From assembly GCF_013408425.1 (NCBI RefSeq), contig NZ_JACBYV010000001.1, forward strand, positions 4,960,001 to 5,024,000: 64,000 nucleotides of DNA, written 5' to 3'. Below are positions 25,073-34,132 of the stretch, one piece after another. Numbering within the stretch: the first letter of the stretch is position 1; each line of letters opens with the position of its first letter. The translations under genes were made by a program, and so were the position numbers. Below the pieces are notes generated by a model that searched no databases, had not been told where the DNA came from, and was given only the letters and a program-made list of their open reading frames with translations. The DNA comes from Pseudomonas flavescens. GTDB lineage: Bacteria > Pseudomonadota > Gammaproteobacteria > Pseudomonadales > Pseudomonadaceae.

Positions 25073-27352
25073 ATGCTCAACACGCTGCGCAAGATCGTCC
25101 AGGAAGTCAACGCCGCCAAGGATCTCAAAGCGGCGCTGGGCATCATCGTGCAGCGCGTCAAGGAAACCATGGGCACCCAGGTGTGCTCGGTTTACCTGCT
25201 CGACCCGGAGAGCAACCGTTTCGTGCTGATGGCCACCGATGGCCTCAACAAACGCTCGATCGGCAAGGTCAGCATGGCGCCCAACGAAGGCCTGGTCGGC
25301 CTGGTCGGTACCCGTGAAGAGCCGCTGAACCTCGAAAACGCGTCCGAACACCCTCGCTACCGCTACTTCGCCGAGACCGGTGAAGAGCGCTATGCCTCTT
25401 TCCTCGGCTCACCGATCATCCACCACCGTCGCGTGATGGGCGTGCTGGTCGTGCAGCAGAAGGAGCGCCGCCAGTTCGACGAGGGTGAAGAAGCCTTCCT
25501 GGTGACCATGAGCGCGCAGCTCGCCGGGGTCATCGCCCACGCCGAGGCGACCGGCTCGATCCGCGGCCTTGGCAAGCAGGGCAAGGGCATTCAGGAAGCC
25601 AAGTTCATCGGCGTACCGGGCTCGCCCGGGGCTGCCGTGGGTACCGCCGTGGTGGTCCTGCCGCCGGCCGATCTGGAAGTGGTACCCGACAGGGCCGTCA
25701 CCGATATCGATGCCGAGCTGAAACTCTTCAACGATGCGCTGGAGGGCGTACGCGGCGACATGCGCAGCCTCTCGGAGCGCATGGCCACCCAGTTGCGCCC
25801 GGAAGAGCGTGCGCTGTTCGACGTCTACCTGATGATGCTCGAGGACGCCGCGCTCGGTAACGAAGTGGTCAAGATCATCAAGACCGGCCAGTGGGCCCAG
25901 GGCGCCCTGCGTCATGTGGTCAGCGAGCACATCAACCGCTTCGAATTGATGGACGACGCCTATCTGCGCGAGCGTGCATCGGACGTGCGAGACCTTGGCC
26001 GCCGTCTGCTCGCCTATCTGCAACAGGCGCGGCAGCAGACCCTGGTCTACCCGGACAACTGCATCCTGGTTGCCGAGGAGCTGTCGCCCGCGATGCTCGG
26101 CGAAGTGCCGGAAGGCAAGCTGGTCGGCCTGGTGTCGGTACAGGGGTCGGGCAACTCCCATGTGGCGATCTTCGCCCGCGCCATGGGCATTCCCACGGTC
26201 ATGGGCGCGGTCGAGCTGCCGTACTCGAAGATCGACGGCATTCAGTTGATCGTCGATGGTTACCACGGCGAGGTGTTCACCAACCCCAGCGAGATCCTGC
26301 GCAAGCAGTATGCCGATGTGGTCGAGGAGGATCGCCAGCTCACCAAGGGCCTCGACGCCCTGCGTGCGCTGCCCTGCGAGACCCTGGACGGTCATCACAT
26401 GCCGCTGTGGGTCAACACCGGCCTGCTCGCCGATGTGGTGCGGGCTCAGGAGCGTGGCGCCGAAGGCGTTGGCCTGTACCGCACCGAAGTGCCGTTCATG
26501 ATCAAGGATCGCTTCCCCAGCGAGAAGGAACAGCTGGCGATCTACCGTGAGCAACTGGCCGCCTTCCATCCGCTGCCCGTGACCATGCGCACCCTGGATG
26601 TCGGCGGCGACAAGGCGCTGAGCTATTTCCCTATCAAGGAAGACAACCCCTTCCTCGGCTGGCGCGGTATCCGCGTGACCCTCGACCACCCGGAAATCTT
26701 CCTGGTGCAGGTGCGCGCCATGCTCAAGGCCAGTGAAGGCCTGGACAACCTGCGCATCCTGCTGCCGATGATTTCCGGCATCCAGGAGCTGGAAGAATCG
26801 CTGCATTTGATTCACCGCGCCTGGGGCGAGGTACGTGACGAAGGCACCGATGTGCCGCTGCCACCGATCGGCGTGATGATCGAGATTCCCGCTGCCGTCT
26901 ACCAGACCCGCGACCTGGCCCGCCAGGTGGACTTCCTGTCGGTCGGCTCCAACGACCTCACTCAGTACCTGCTGGCCGTGGACCGCAACAACCCGCGCGT
27001 CGCTGACCTCTACGATTTCCTTCATCCGGCGGTTCTGCAGGCGCTGACCAAGGTGGTCGAAGACGCCCATGCCGAAGGCAAGCCGGTGAGCATCTGCGGT
27101 GAAATGGCCGGTGACCCGACCGCTGCCGTATTGCTGATGGCCATGGGCTTCGACAGCCTGTCGATGAACGCCACCAACCTGCCCAAGGTGAAATGGCTGT
27201 TGCGCCAGATCAGCATGGCCAAGGCCAAGGATCTGCTCGGCCAGGTGATGCGCATCGACAATCCGCAGGTCATCCACAGCACTCTGCAGCTGGCCCTGCG
27301 CAACCTCGGCCTGGGCCGGATGATCAACCCGGCGTCGGATATCCAGGCTTAA
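25073..27352 (+). CDS. ptsP: Phosphoenolpyruvate-protein phosphotransferase of the nitrogen PTS (EI-Ntr)
   Basis: First component of the PTS-Ntr phosphorelay: takes phosphate from PEP and passes it to NPr and EIIA-Ntr, regulating nitrogen, potassium and carbon-storage processes. 759 aa: an N-terminal GAF domain (1-160), the enzyme I swivelling domain with phospho-His363 in GSGNSHVAIFARAMGIPTV, and the PEP-binding barrel with GLYRTEVPFM, RTLDVGGDK, GSNDLTQYLLAVDRNN and the active-site Cys in SICGEMAGD. The rppH-ptsP pairing is standard in gammaproteobacteria. A repeat-rich gap follows without a clear terminator. Confidence 0.97.
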   Translation: MLNTLRKIVQEVNAAKDLKAALGIIVQRVKETMGTQVCSVYLLDPESNRFVLMATDGLNKRSIGKVSMAPNEGLVGLVGTREEPLNLENASEHPRYRYFAETGEERYASFLGSPIIHHRRVMGVLVVQQKERRQFDEGEEAFLVTMSAQLAGVIAHAEATGSIRGLGKQGKGIQEAKFIGVPGSPGAAVGTAVVVLPPADLEVVPDRAVTDIDAELKLFNDALEGVRGDMRSLSERMATQLRPEERALFDVYLMMLEDAALGNEVVKIIKTGQWAQGALRHVVSEHINRFELMDDAYLRERASDVRDLGRRLLAYLQQARQQTLVYPDNCILVAEELSPAMLGEVPEGKLVGLVSVQGSGNSHVAIFARAMGIPTVMGAVELPYSKIDGIQLIVDGYHGEVFTNPSEILRKQYADVVEEDRQLTKGLDALRALPCETLDGHHMPLWVNTGLLADVVRAQERGAEGVGLYRTEVPFMIKDRFPSEKEQLAIYREQLAAFHPLPVTMRTLDVGGDKALSYFPIKEDNPFLGWRGIRVTLDHPEIFLVQVRAMLKASEGLDNLRILLPMISGIQELEESLHLIHRAWGEVRDEGTDVPLPPIGVMIEIPAAVYQTRDLARQVDFLSVGSNDLTQYLLAVDRNNPRVADLYDFLHPAVLQALTKVVEDAHAEGKPVSICGEMAGDPTAAVLLMAMGFDSLSMNATNLPKVKWLLRQISMAKAKDLLGQVMRIDNPQVIHSTLQLALRNLGLGRMINPASDIQA

Positions 27353-27392
27353 CGCTCCTGGCAGGACATAGCGGACCTTCGAGTTCCCCCAA

Positions 27393-27502
27393 GATCGTTC
27401 CTCAGGCTCCGCTTGGGAATGCCGCTGGGACGCTGCGCGTCCGGTGTTGAATGCCAACATCCAGCGATAGGGTAGGTTGGGCGGCGCTGCGCCTCAGCCC
27501 AC
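27393..27502. repeat. Two dispersed palindromic repeats after ptsP
   Basis: 27393-27444 belongs to a family beginning GATCGTTCC and ending in a GGACGC/GCGTCC hairpin, also seen at 56100-56228 and partly near 53395-53480. 27469-27502 (GGGTAGGTTGGGC, then GCCTCAGCCCACC) belongs to the GTAGGGTGGG family, also at 31147-31300. Both are non-coding. Confidence 0.55.
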
Positions 27503-28258
27503 CTATTGGTTTCCTGTCTCGACCCTCACTTCACCGATCGCTACCCCTCCAGCCCCGAAACTGCGTTCGATCAGTTGCCGTGTTCCGTCTGCATGGCTGA
27601 ACAGCAGGGTGCTGGCACGGGTGCCATAGTTGGCGCTGGCGATGAATATGCTGGCGAGCAGCCGTTCCGTATCGAGGCCCACGCCGGTGTCCGGCAGTGC
27701 CGCGTCTGCAGGCTTCGCGGTATTGGCCAAAAGAGCGAACAGCGTTTCCTCATCGGCTCTCTCGAGGGCACTGGTAAGTGCAGCCTTGGCGCGTTGCAGC
27801 TTTGGCCATGGTGTATCCAGGTCGGCATTGGAAATGCCGTGAATGCCTGGCTGCAGCACCTCGATCCGCCCGCTCTGGGAGTTGTAGTGGCAGAGCTGCT
27901 GACGGTCGCCGACCAGCAGGTTGAAGCCGCTGTAGTCAGCCGCCCCGCTGTGCAGTCTGTCTAGAAAGGCTTCTGGCTCCAGGTCTCCCTGCAGAAAACG
28001 CAGCGGCAGCTCGCCTCGCGAGCGTGAGCCCTGAGGCGCGCGCGGGTCACGAATGTTGGTGAGGGCCGCGAAGCGCCCGCCAGGGCCGATACCCAGCCAG
28101 GTACCGCCGGCTTGCAGATCACGCCCGGCTATCAGCCCCGGCATCTGCGGCCACTCGGCCAGTGCAGCGGTAGGGCGGGCGTAGAACTCATCGCGATTGG
28201 CGGCGACCAGCAGGGGCAGGCGATGACCGGGGCGCCAGGCGAGAACGATCAGGCACAT
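27503..28258 (-). CDS. NRDE family protein (TANGO2 homologue)
   Basis: 251 aa. The defining NRDE motif is in PLLVAANRDEFYARPT near the N-terminus, after MCLIVLAW with the conserved Cys2. GTWLGIGPGGRFAALTNIRD and FNLLVGD are the other signature strands. The fold is Ntn-hydrolase-like with Cys2 as possible nucleophile; a role in haem or lipid handling is proposed for TANGO2 relatives but the bacterial function is unsettled. It overlaps the upstream gene by ten bases, so the two are translated together. Confidence 0.88.
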   Translation of the reverse strand: MCLIVLAWRPGHRLPLLVAANRDEFYARPTAALAEWPQMPGLIAGRDLQAGGTWLGIGPGGRFAALTNIRDPRAPQGSRSRGELPLRFLQGDLEPEAFLDRLHSGAADYSGFNLLVGDRQQLCHYNSQSGRIEVLQPGIHGISNADLDTPWPKLQRAKAALTSALERADEETLFALLANTAKPADAALPDTGVGLDTERLLASIFIASANYGTRASTLLFSHADGTRQLIERSFGAGGVAIGEVRVETGNQ

Positions 28259-28683
28259 GGTCGTTCCAGCTTGGCGCGCACACCTGCCGCGTCAAGGACT
28301 TCGCCGATATGCACCACGACCTTTTTGGCGCCACAGCCTTTGCCCAGTTCGAGCAGTAGGCGTTCTTCTACCTGAGAAAGGCCACCTTCCAGCCGCTCAA
28401 GGGGATGAATGACCATGCGCGGCGGCAGGCTCAGGCGCATGAAGCGCTTACGGATCACTGACTGAGCTGCCTCACTGATCAGTCTGTCAGCGATGCTGAA
28501 TTCGGCAACCAGCAAACGTACGCTGCTGAACGGTGGATCGGCATGCAGCTCCCGTTCGGTGCCGCTTTCCAGATGCGTGATCCGCAGGTGGTTACAGGCG
28601 ATACGCAGATACAGAGTGTTGAACACAGCGGCTTCTCGTCCATTGAAAGGCTCACTGTACGCAACACGCGTAGTCGCTTCCAT
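28249..28683 (-). CDS. Small conserved-type protein with MreB-like segments
   Basis: 144 aa, no signal or membrane segment. I do not know a named family for it with certainty. The layout LYLRIACNHLRITHLESGTE, then SVRLLVAEFSIADRLISEAA, PPRMVIHPLERLEGGLSQVE and LGKGCGAKKVVVHIGEV resembles the N-terminal subdomain of MreB-type actin-like proteins (the DFEVTEKML, RVVICVPSGIT and AGAREVYLIEEP strands), without the ATP-binding phosphate loops. The likeness is by eye. It is translationally coupled to the NRDE gene and divergent from the TSUP exporter gene. Confidence 0.6.
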   Translation of the reverse strand: MEATTRVAYSEPFNGREAAVFNTLYLRIACNHLRITHLESGTERELHADPPFSSVRLLVAEFSIADRLISEAAQSVIRKRFMRLSLPPRMVIHPLERLEGGLSQVEERLLLELGKGCGAKKVVVHIGEVLDAAGVRAKLERPCA

Positions 28684-28746
28684 CGCCTAAAGTAGAGTGC
28701 GTGACCAGCTTCCGTTACCATGCCGCATCGCTTTACAGAGCACACC

Positions 28747-29529
28747 ATGATCTTCTTACTGTACATACTGCTCGGCGCCGCGGCAGGCCTGCTTGCCGGG
28801 CTGTTCGGTGTCGGTGGCGGCATGGTCATCGTGCCCGTGCTGATCTTCACCTTCACCGCCCAGGGCTTCGACGCATCCGTGCTGACCCATATGGCAGTAG
28901 GCACCTCGCTGGCCACCATCCTGTTCACCTCGATCAATGCCGTGCGTGAGCACCACAGCCGTGGTGCGGTGCGCTGGGGACTGTTCGTCTGGTTGACCGT
29001 CGGTATCGTCTTGGGCTCTGCGCTCGGCGCGTTGACCGCCGACTCCATCGACGGTCAGGTCTTGCAGAAGATCATCGGCGTGTTCGCCCTGTGCGTGGCT
29101 CTGCAACTGGCGCTGGATCTCAAACCCAAGGCCAGCCGTGACGTGCCGGGCAAGACCGGGCTTGGCGTTGCCGGTGGCGTGATTGGCTGGGCTTCGGCGA
29201 TCATCGGCATCGGTGGTGGTTCGCTGACCGTGCCGTTCCTGACCTGGCGCGGCGTCTCCGTGCAGCAGGCGGTGGCGACGTCTTCGGCATGCGGCTGGCC
29301 CATCGCGGCTGCCGGTGCCCTGAGTTATCTGTGGCTGGGGTGGGGCGATGCGCGTCTGCCTCACTGGAGCCTGGGCTACGTTTACCTGCCGGCGCTGCTG
29401 GGCATCGCCCTGACCAGTGTGTTCTTCGCGAGGACCGGCGCGCGCCTGGCCCATCGCTTGTCGCCGCGGGTGCTCAAGCGCCTGTTCGCTTTGCTGCTGT
29501 TCATCGTCGGCCTGAATTTTCTGTTGTGA
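28747..29529 (+). CDS. TSUP (TauE/SafE) family membrane exporter
   Basis: 260 aa with about eight membrane helices. LGAAAGLLAGLFGVGGGMVI near the start and the repeated GWASAIIGIGGGSLTVPFL halfway are the duplicated TauE/SafE signatures. Members move sulfite, sulfoacetate or other organic anions. The start is MIFLLYILLG at 28747; an in-frame ATG at 28720 gives a hydrophilic extension. It is followed nine bases later by lgt, so probably in one operon with lgt and thyA. Confidence 0.88.
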   Translation: MIFLLYILLGAAAGLLAGLFGVGGGMVIVPVLIFTFTAQGFDASVLTHMAVGTSLATILFTSINAVREHHSRGAVRWGLFVWLTVGIVLGSALGALTADSIDGQVLQKIIGVFALCVALQLALDLKPKASRDVPGKTGLGVAGGVIGWASAIIGIGGGSLTVPFLTWRGVSVQQAVATSSACGWPIAAAGALSYLWLGWGDARLPHWSLGYVYLPALLGIALTSVFFARTGARLAHRLSPRVLKRLFALLLFIVGLNFLL

Positions 29530-29538
29530 GGAATCCTG

Positions 29539-30339
29539 ATGCTGCCCTACCCGAATATTGATCCGGTCGCTCTCGACCTGGGTTTCCTGCAGATTCACTG
29601 GTACGGCCTGATGTACCTGGTCGGCATCGGCGGTGCCTGGTTCCTCGCCTCGCGGCGCCTGAACGCTTTCGACCCGACCTGGAGCAAGGAGAAACTTTCC
29701 GACCTGGTGTTCTGGGTGGCAATGGGCGTGATCCTCGGTGGTCGCCTTGGCTACGTGCTGTTCTACGATCTGTCGGCCTATATCGCCAACCCGCTGCTGA
29801 TCCTCGAAGTGTGGAAGGGCGGTATGTCGTTCCACGGCGGCCTGATCGGCGTGATGCTGGCCACCCTGTGGTTCGCCAGGCGCAACGGCAAGAGCTTCTT
29901 CGAGCTGATGGACTTCATCGCGCCGCTGGTGCCGATCGGCCTGGGTGCCGGGCGTATCGGTAACTTCATCAACGGCGAGCTGTGGGGCAAGGTCACCGAC
30001 GTGCCCTGGGCCATGGTCTTCCCCACTGGCGGGCCCGAGCCGCGTCATCCGTCGCAGCTGTACCAGTTCGCGCTGGAAGGCGTGGCGCTGTTCGTGATCC
30101 TCTGGTTCTACTCGCGCAAACCACGGCCGACCATGGCGGTCTCCGGCTTGTTCGCGGTGTGCTACGGCATCTTCCGTTTCATCGTCGAACTCGTCCGTGT
30201 GCCGGACGCTCAGCTCGGTTATCTGGCATGGGGCTGGCTGACCATGGGCCAGGTGCTGTGCATTCCGATGATCCTCGCCGGCCTGGGCGTGATGGCCTAT
30301 GCCTACAAACGACAGGCTGCCCAGGAGGTCGCACGATGA
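29539..30339 (+). CDS. lgt: Prolipoprotein diacylglyceryl transferase
   Basis: Inner-membrane enzyme that moves diacylglycerol from phosphatidylglycerol to the lipobox Cys of prolipoproteins. 266 aa, seven helices. The Lgt signature [16 protein letters not shown] is present, as are the conserved [11 protein letters not shown] start, the HGG of SFHGGLIGV, and [13 protein letters not shown] precedes the ATG. Its end overlaps the thyA start by 4 bp, the usual lgt-thyA arrangement. Confidence 0.97.
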   Translation: MLPYPNIDPVALDLGFLQIHWYGLMYLVGIGGAWFLASRRLNAFDPTWSKEKLSDLVFWVAMGVILGGRLGYVLFYDLSAYIANPLLILEVWKGGMSFHGGLIGVMLATLWFARRNGKSFFELMDFIAPLVPIGLGAGRIGNFINGELWGKVTDVPWAMVFPTGGPEPRHPSQLYQFALEGVALFVILWFYSRKPRPTMAVSGLFAVCYGIFRFIVELVRVPDAQLGYLAWGWLTMGQVLCIPMILAGLGVMAYAYKRQAAQEVAR

Positions 30340-31130
30340 AACAGTACCTCGACCTGATGCGCCATGTGCGCGAGAACGGCACCTTCAAGGAAGACCGCAC
30401 GGGCACCGGCACCTACAGCGTGTTCGCCCACCAGATGCGTTTCGACCTGGCCGATGGCTTTCCTCTGGTGACCACCAAGAAATGCCACCTCAAGTCGATC
30501 ATTCACGAGCTGCTGTGGTTCCTGCAGGGCGACACCAATATCAAGTACCTGAAGGACAACGGCGTACGTATCTGGGACGAGTGGGCCGACGAGAACGGCG
30601 ACCTCGGACCGGTCTACGGCTACCAGTGGCGCAACTGGCCGGCGCCGAACGGCGAGTCGGTCGACCAGATCAGCAAGCTGATCGAGATGATCAGGAAGAA
30701 CCCGGATTCGCGCCGCCTGATCGTCTCCGCCTGGAACCCTGCGCTGGTCGAGCAGATGGCCCTGCCGCCGTGCCATGCGCTGTTCCAGTTCTACGTCGCC
30801 GACGGCAAGCTCAGCTGCCAGCTTTATCAGCGCTCGGCCGACATCTTCCTCGGCGTGCCCTTCAACATCGCCAGCTACGCACTGCTGACGCTGATGGTGG
30901 CCCAGGTGTGCGGCCTGCAGCCAGGCGAGTTCATCTGGACGGGTGGCGACTGCCACCTGTACGCCAACCACCTGGAGCAGACCGACCTGCAACTGACCCG
31001 CGAGCCGCTGCCGCTGCCGACCATGAAACTCAACCCTGAGGTGAAGGACCTGTTCGCCTTCCGCTTCGAGGATTTCGAACTGGTCGGTTACGAAGCGCAC
31101 CCGCACATCAAGGCGCCGGTCGCGGTCTGA
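30336..31130 (+). CDS. thyA: Thymidylate synthase
   Basis: Methylates dUMP to dTMP with methylene-tetrahydrofolate. 264 aa, the E. coli length, with catalytic Cys146 in [11 protein letters not shown], the RTGTGT start region and [16 protein letters not shown] folate/dUMP-binding segment. The ATG overlaps the lgt stop (ATGA) with AGGAGG just before it. Its product dihydrofolate is recycled by FolA, also in this window at 38.4 kb. Confidence 0.98.
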   Translation: MKQYLDLMRHVRENGTFKEDRTGTGTYSVFAHQMRFDLADGFPLVTTKKCHLKSIIHELLWFLQGDTNIKYLKDNGVRIWDEWADENGDLGPVYGYQWRNWPAPNGESVDQISKLIEMIRKNPDSRRLIVSAWNPALVEQMALPPCHALFQFYVADGKLSCQLYQRSADIFLGVPFNIASYALLTLMVAQVCGLQPGEFIWTGGDCHLYANHLEQTDLQLTREPLPLPTMKLNPEVKDLFAFRFEDFELVGYEAHPHIKAPVAV

Positions 31131-31146
31131 CCCAGGCTGCCACAAG

Positions 31147-31300
31147 TAGGGTGGGCCGGGCGGCGATCCGCTTCAGCCCACCAATGCCCGCCCATCCGAC
31201 GATGCATTCAAGGAGCGCCGGTCTAGAACGATCGCTTCCGGAGCAGCTCGGGATAGGGTGGCTTGGCTGGTCTGCGGCGGGCTGAAGCCCACCCTACGGC
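31147..31300. repeat. GTAGGGTGGG-family inverted repeats after thyA
   Basis: 31147-31183 (GTAGGGTGGGCC to TTCAGCCCACC) and 31252-31300 (ATAGGGTGGC to GCTGAAGCCCACCCTAC) are imperfect palindromes of one family, common downstream of Pseudomonas genes and also at 27469-27502 and 33583-33610. The 215-base gap holds nothing else I can identify. Confidence 0.55.
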
Positions 31301-31346
31301 TAAGTAGCGCGGCGCTGAGCGAAGCGATGCCCGGCAGATGGCTCGC

Positions 31347-31676
31347 TCACTTGCGTAACGAAAAACGCTCGGCGATTTCTTCGATGAGCTCGCTCGGGCC
31401 GCTGAGCTTCCACTCGAACCAGTTGTCCCACTCCAGCCTCAGCTCATCCAGCCCACGGCGCAGCGTGTAGCTGTCGTAATCGATACCCTTGTCGAACGCC
31501 ATTGGGCTGTACTGCGCGACCTGCCTCCAGCCCTCGGCCTTGAGACTTTCCAGAATGCGGTTGCCGACGTCGGTTTCGATATCTTCGAGGGTGACGTGAT
31601 CGGCCGTGCACACCGGTTGACGCTCCAGACGCCGCCGCTCCAGCCACTGGCGAAACCGCCCCATCAACCCGGTCAT
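31347..31676 (-). CDS. Hypothetical protein coupled to a LysR gene
   Basis: 109 aa, no signal or membrane segment and no family that I recognise. It starts with a basic helix (MTGLMGRFRQWLERRRLERQ) and continues as an acidic, Trp-rich domain (LRLEWDNWFEWKLSGPSELI). The ATG at 31676 overlaps the LysR stop codon (ATGA), which decides the start and implies translational coupling; upstream in-frame codons lie inside lysR. Codon and third-position GC fit the neighbours. No function can be given. Confidence 0.7.
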   Translation of the reverse strand: MTGLMGRFRQWLERRRLERQPVCTADHVTLEDIETDVGNRILESLKAEGWRQVAQYSPMAFDKGIDYDSYTLRRGLDELRLEWDNWFEWKLSGPSELIEEIAERFSLRK

Positions 31677-32596
31677 AACGCGGGGCCCTTGCCCAGCCCC
31701 TCCGCGAGGTGGTCGATGAGCACCCGCAGCTTGGGCGGCAGGTGGCGGGTCGGGTGGTAGAGAATCCACGCGGTGCCCTGGTAGGAACCGGTGTAGCGCC
31801 ACTGTGGCAGCACGCGCACCAGCGCGCCGCTGGTCAGTGACGCCGCGGCAGTGAAGTGTGGCAGGCAGGTGATGCCCAGATGCTCGAGCACAGCGTTCAG
31901 GCGTACTTCGCTATGGTTGCTGGCGAAGCGGCCGTTCACCGCCACCACGCATTGCTCCGGCCCATTGCTGAAATGCCAGCGGTGGTCGTCCGCCGTTTCG
32001 TCCAGATACAGGCAGGCGTGGCGCACCAGTTCGCTGGGGTGCTGGGGCATCCCGTGGCGCTGCAGATAGGTGGGGCTCGCACACAGCAACTGTTGCACAT
32101 TGCACAGCGGCCGACCGGCCAGGGTGGGTGGCGGCTGGTCGGTGATGCTCACCAGCAGGTCGAATTGATCGCTGATCAAGTCCGGGCTGCGGTCGCTGAG
32201 GTTGAGGCTGATATCCACTTCCGAGTAGCGCTGCAGGAAGTCGTTGATCAGCGGCATGACCAGAAAGCGCCCAAAGGCCTTGGGCACGCTCAGGCGGACC
32301 CGGCCGCGGGGTTGGCTCATCAGTCGCTCGCCCACATCCAGGGCTGCCTGGGCAGCGTCGAGCATGTCCTTGCAGCGTTCGAACACTTCGCTGCCGGCCT
32401 CGCTCAGGCGCAAGCGGCGGGTGGTGCGCTCGAGCAGGCGTACGCCGAGGGTCTGCTCGAGATGGGCGATCTGTCGGCTCACCGCCGACGCCGTACTGCC
32501 TTGCTGGCGGGCGGCGGCAGAGAAGCTCCCTGCCTCGACCACGCGTACGAAGATGGCCAGATAGGGAAGCAACTGCGGCGTGAGATTCGTGCGCAT
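31673..32596 (-). CDS. LysR-family transcriptional regulator
   Basis: 307 aa. A winged helix-turn-helix at residues about 9-66 (AIFVRVVEAGSFSAAARQQG, TASAVSRQIAHLEQTLGVRL) is followed by a LysR substrate-binding domain. The longish linker and RGRVRLSVPKAFGRFLVMP start of the effector domain fit the CrgA/DsdC-like subgroup that often controls a divergent gene. The divergent neighbour is a DMT transporter, 91 bases away, the probable target; the inducer is unknown. Confidence 0.92.
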   Translation of the reverse strand: MRTNLTPQLLPYLAIFVRVVEAGSFSAAARQQGSTASAVSRQIAHLEQTLGVRLLERTTRRLRLSEAGSEVFERCKDMLDAAQAALDVGERLMSQPRGRVRLSVPKAFGRFLVMPLINDFLQRYSEVDISLNLSDRSPDLISDQFDLLVSITDQPPPTLAGRPLCNVQQLLCASPTYLQRHGMPQHPSELVRHACLYLDETADDHRWHFSNGPEQCVVAVNGRFASNHSEVRLNAVLEHLGITCLPHFTAAASLTSGALVRVLPQWRYTGSYQGTAWILYHPTRHLPPKLRVLIDHLAEGLGKGPAL

Positions 32597-32687
32597 GGGG
32601 AACAGGTCTTGTTCAGAGTTGATGGATTATCACGCTGAAGGACGCAATGGACAATGCGCTTCTCGCCGATGTCCAGGAAACACTCCC

Positions 32688-33569
32688 ATGTCCACGCTGA
32701 TCAGTCGTTCCCCTTCCCGCCTGTTGCAGGCCAGCGATCTGCTGCTCCTGCTGGTCGCGCTCGTCTGGGGGACCAGCTACGGCGTGGCCAAACAGGCGCT
32801 GGTGTTCTATCCCGTGCTCGGTTTTCTCGCCGTGCGTTTCTGCCTGACCTTTCTGATCCTGCTACCGCAGTTGCGTGGAGAGGGCCGCCAGGCCTGGGCG
32901 CCGGGCATTCCGCTCGGCGGTGTGATGCTGGCCATCTTCCTGTGCGAAACCTATGGCGTGCTGCATACCTCGGCCAGCAACGCGGCGTTCCTGATCAGCC
33001 TGTGCGTGGTCATCACCCCTTTCGTCGAATGGCTGATGTTCGACCGCAGGCCTGATTCGCGCCTGCTGCCCGCGGTTGCACTGTCGCTGTTCGGCACCTG
33101 GCTGCTCAGCGGCGGGGTCGACCTGCAATTCAACCTGGGTGATGGCCTGATGCTGGTGGCGGCTCTGCTGCGCGCCGTTCTGGTCTGCCTGACCGGCAAG
33201 CTCACAGCCCACACTCAGGTTCCCGCACTGGCGCTGACGGCGGTGCAGACCGGGGTGATCGGTCTCGGCTGTTTGTTACTGGGGGCGATCTTCCTGCCAG
33301 GCGGGTTGCCCGCGCTGCCGGTGGAGCCGGCGTTCTGGATCGGCACCTTGTATCTGGTGCTGTTCGCCACGCTGTTCGCGTTCTTCGTGCAGAACTACGC
33401 CCTGCGCCGCAGCAGCCCCACACGAGTGTCCCTGTTGATGGGCAGCGAGCCGCTGTTCGGGGCGCTGTTCGCCGTGCTGTGGCTCAGTGAGGACCTGAGT
33501 GTGCAGGCCTGGGTCGGTGGGTTGTTGATCGTGGCCGCGACCTTGTGGACGAGCCTGCTCAGGCGCTGA
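32688..33569 (+). CDS. DMT-superfamily transporter (two EamA domains)
   Basis: 293 aa with ten predicted membrane helices in two EamA repeats (about 15-145 and 155-290). LVALVWGTSYGVAKQAL and the end-of-repeat VSLLMGSEPLFGALFAVLWL are typical of drug/metabolite exporters. The ATG at 32688 has AGGA nine bases upstream; an extension to 32580 would run into the operator region. Divergence from the LysR gene suggests regulated export of a small metabolite. Confidence 0.9.
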   Translation: MSTLISRSPSRLLQASDLLLLLVALVWGTSYGVAKQALVFYPVLGFLAVRFCLTFLILLPQLRGEGRQAWAPGIPLGGVMLAIFLCETYGVLHTSASNAAFLISLCVVITPFVEWLMFDRRPDSRLLPAVALSLFGTWLLSGGVDLQFNLGDGLMLVAALLRAVLVCLTGKLTAHTQVPALALTAVQTGVIGLGCLLLGAIFLPGGLPALPVEPAFWIGTLYLVLFATLFAFFVQNYALRRSSPTRVSLLMGSEPLFGALFAVLWLSEDLSVQAWVGGLLIVAATLWTSLLRR

Positions 33570-33582
33570 CAGTCGTGGTGGA

Positions 33583-33782
33583 AGGGTGAAGCGCCTTCCA
33601 CCCTACGGCTAAAGTCGTGCGTGTATGTGGGAGCGGGCCATGCCCGCGAATTTTCGCGCGCATGGCGCGCTCCCACGGTTAACTACAATTGCCAGTTTCG
33701 TAGCCTGGGTTAGCCGAAGGCGTAACCCGGGACGGTGGCAGGGGTTTTCACAAATCCCGGGTATCGCTGTGCTCAGCCCGGG
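33583..33782. repeat. Cluster of three dispersed palindromic repeats
   Basis: 33583-33610 is a GGAAGGGTG/CCACCCTAC palindrome; 33627-33676 is a REP inverted pair (GTGGGAGCGGGCC to GCGCGCTCCCAC) of the 12785 type; 33700 to about 33782 begins TAGCCTGGGTTAGCC and ends CAGCCCGGGCTACGG, another palindromic family. They fill the gap between convergent genes and probably act as bidirectional transcript ends. Confidence 0.6.
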
Positions 33783-34109
33783 CTACGGGTTGCTGGGGTG
33801 CAAATGAATCGCCAGCCATAGCGCACCTTCGCTGGTGCGCTCTACGCGGTGGGGCGTGCCAGCTGCCAGGAACAGGTGATCGCCGGCAGTCAGCTCGATA
33901 GTTTCTCCGGCAACCGTCATGCGCGCTTCGCCGCGGGCCAGCAGCACCCATTCATCCTGCTCCTGCACATAGTCCATCGACTCGATACGTGACGAGCTGA
34001 CGATGCGCTCGATCACCAGATTGCGCTGGCTCAGCAGGGTTTCGAAGCGTTCGCCCTGAGCGGGCGGCTCGCTGTCGGTGAACAGGTTGGCGAGTGAGGT
34101 GGTGGTCAT
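33783..34109 (-). CDS. Small cupin-domain protein
   Basis: 108 aa single-domain cupin. YVQEQDEWVLLARGEARMTV and ELTAGDHLFLAAGTPHRVER are cupin motifs 1 and 2; motif 1 has E/D in place of the usual two His, while motif 2 keeps the His of TPHRVE, so metal binding may be altered. The start MTTTSLANLF is at 34109. It lies 23 bases after the GTPase gene on the same strand and may be the last gene of that unit. Function unknown. Confidence 0.82.
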   Translation of the reverse strand: MTTTSLANLFTDSEPPAQGERFETLLSQRNLVIERIVSSSRIESMDYVQEQDEWVLLARGEARMTVAGETIELTAGDHLFLAAGTPHRVERTSEGALWLAIHLHPSNP

Positions 34110-34132
34110 GGCGGCTCCGAGACGCGCGGCGT

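Noticed and set aside
25409..27460. 683-aa open frame on the minus strand
   Set aside because: It is antisense to ptsP, whose catalytic motifs are all intact.
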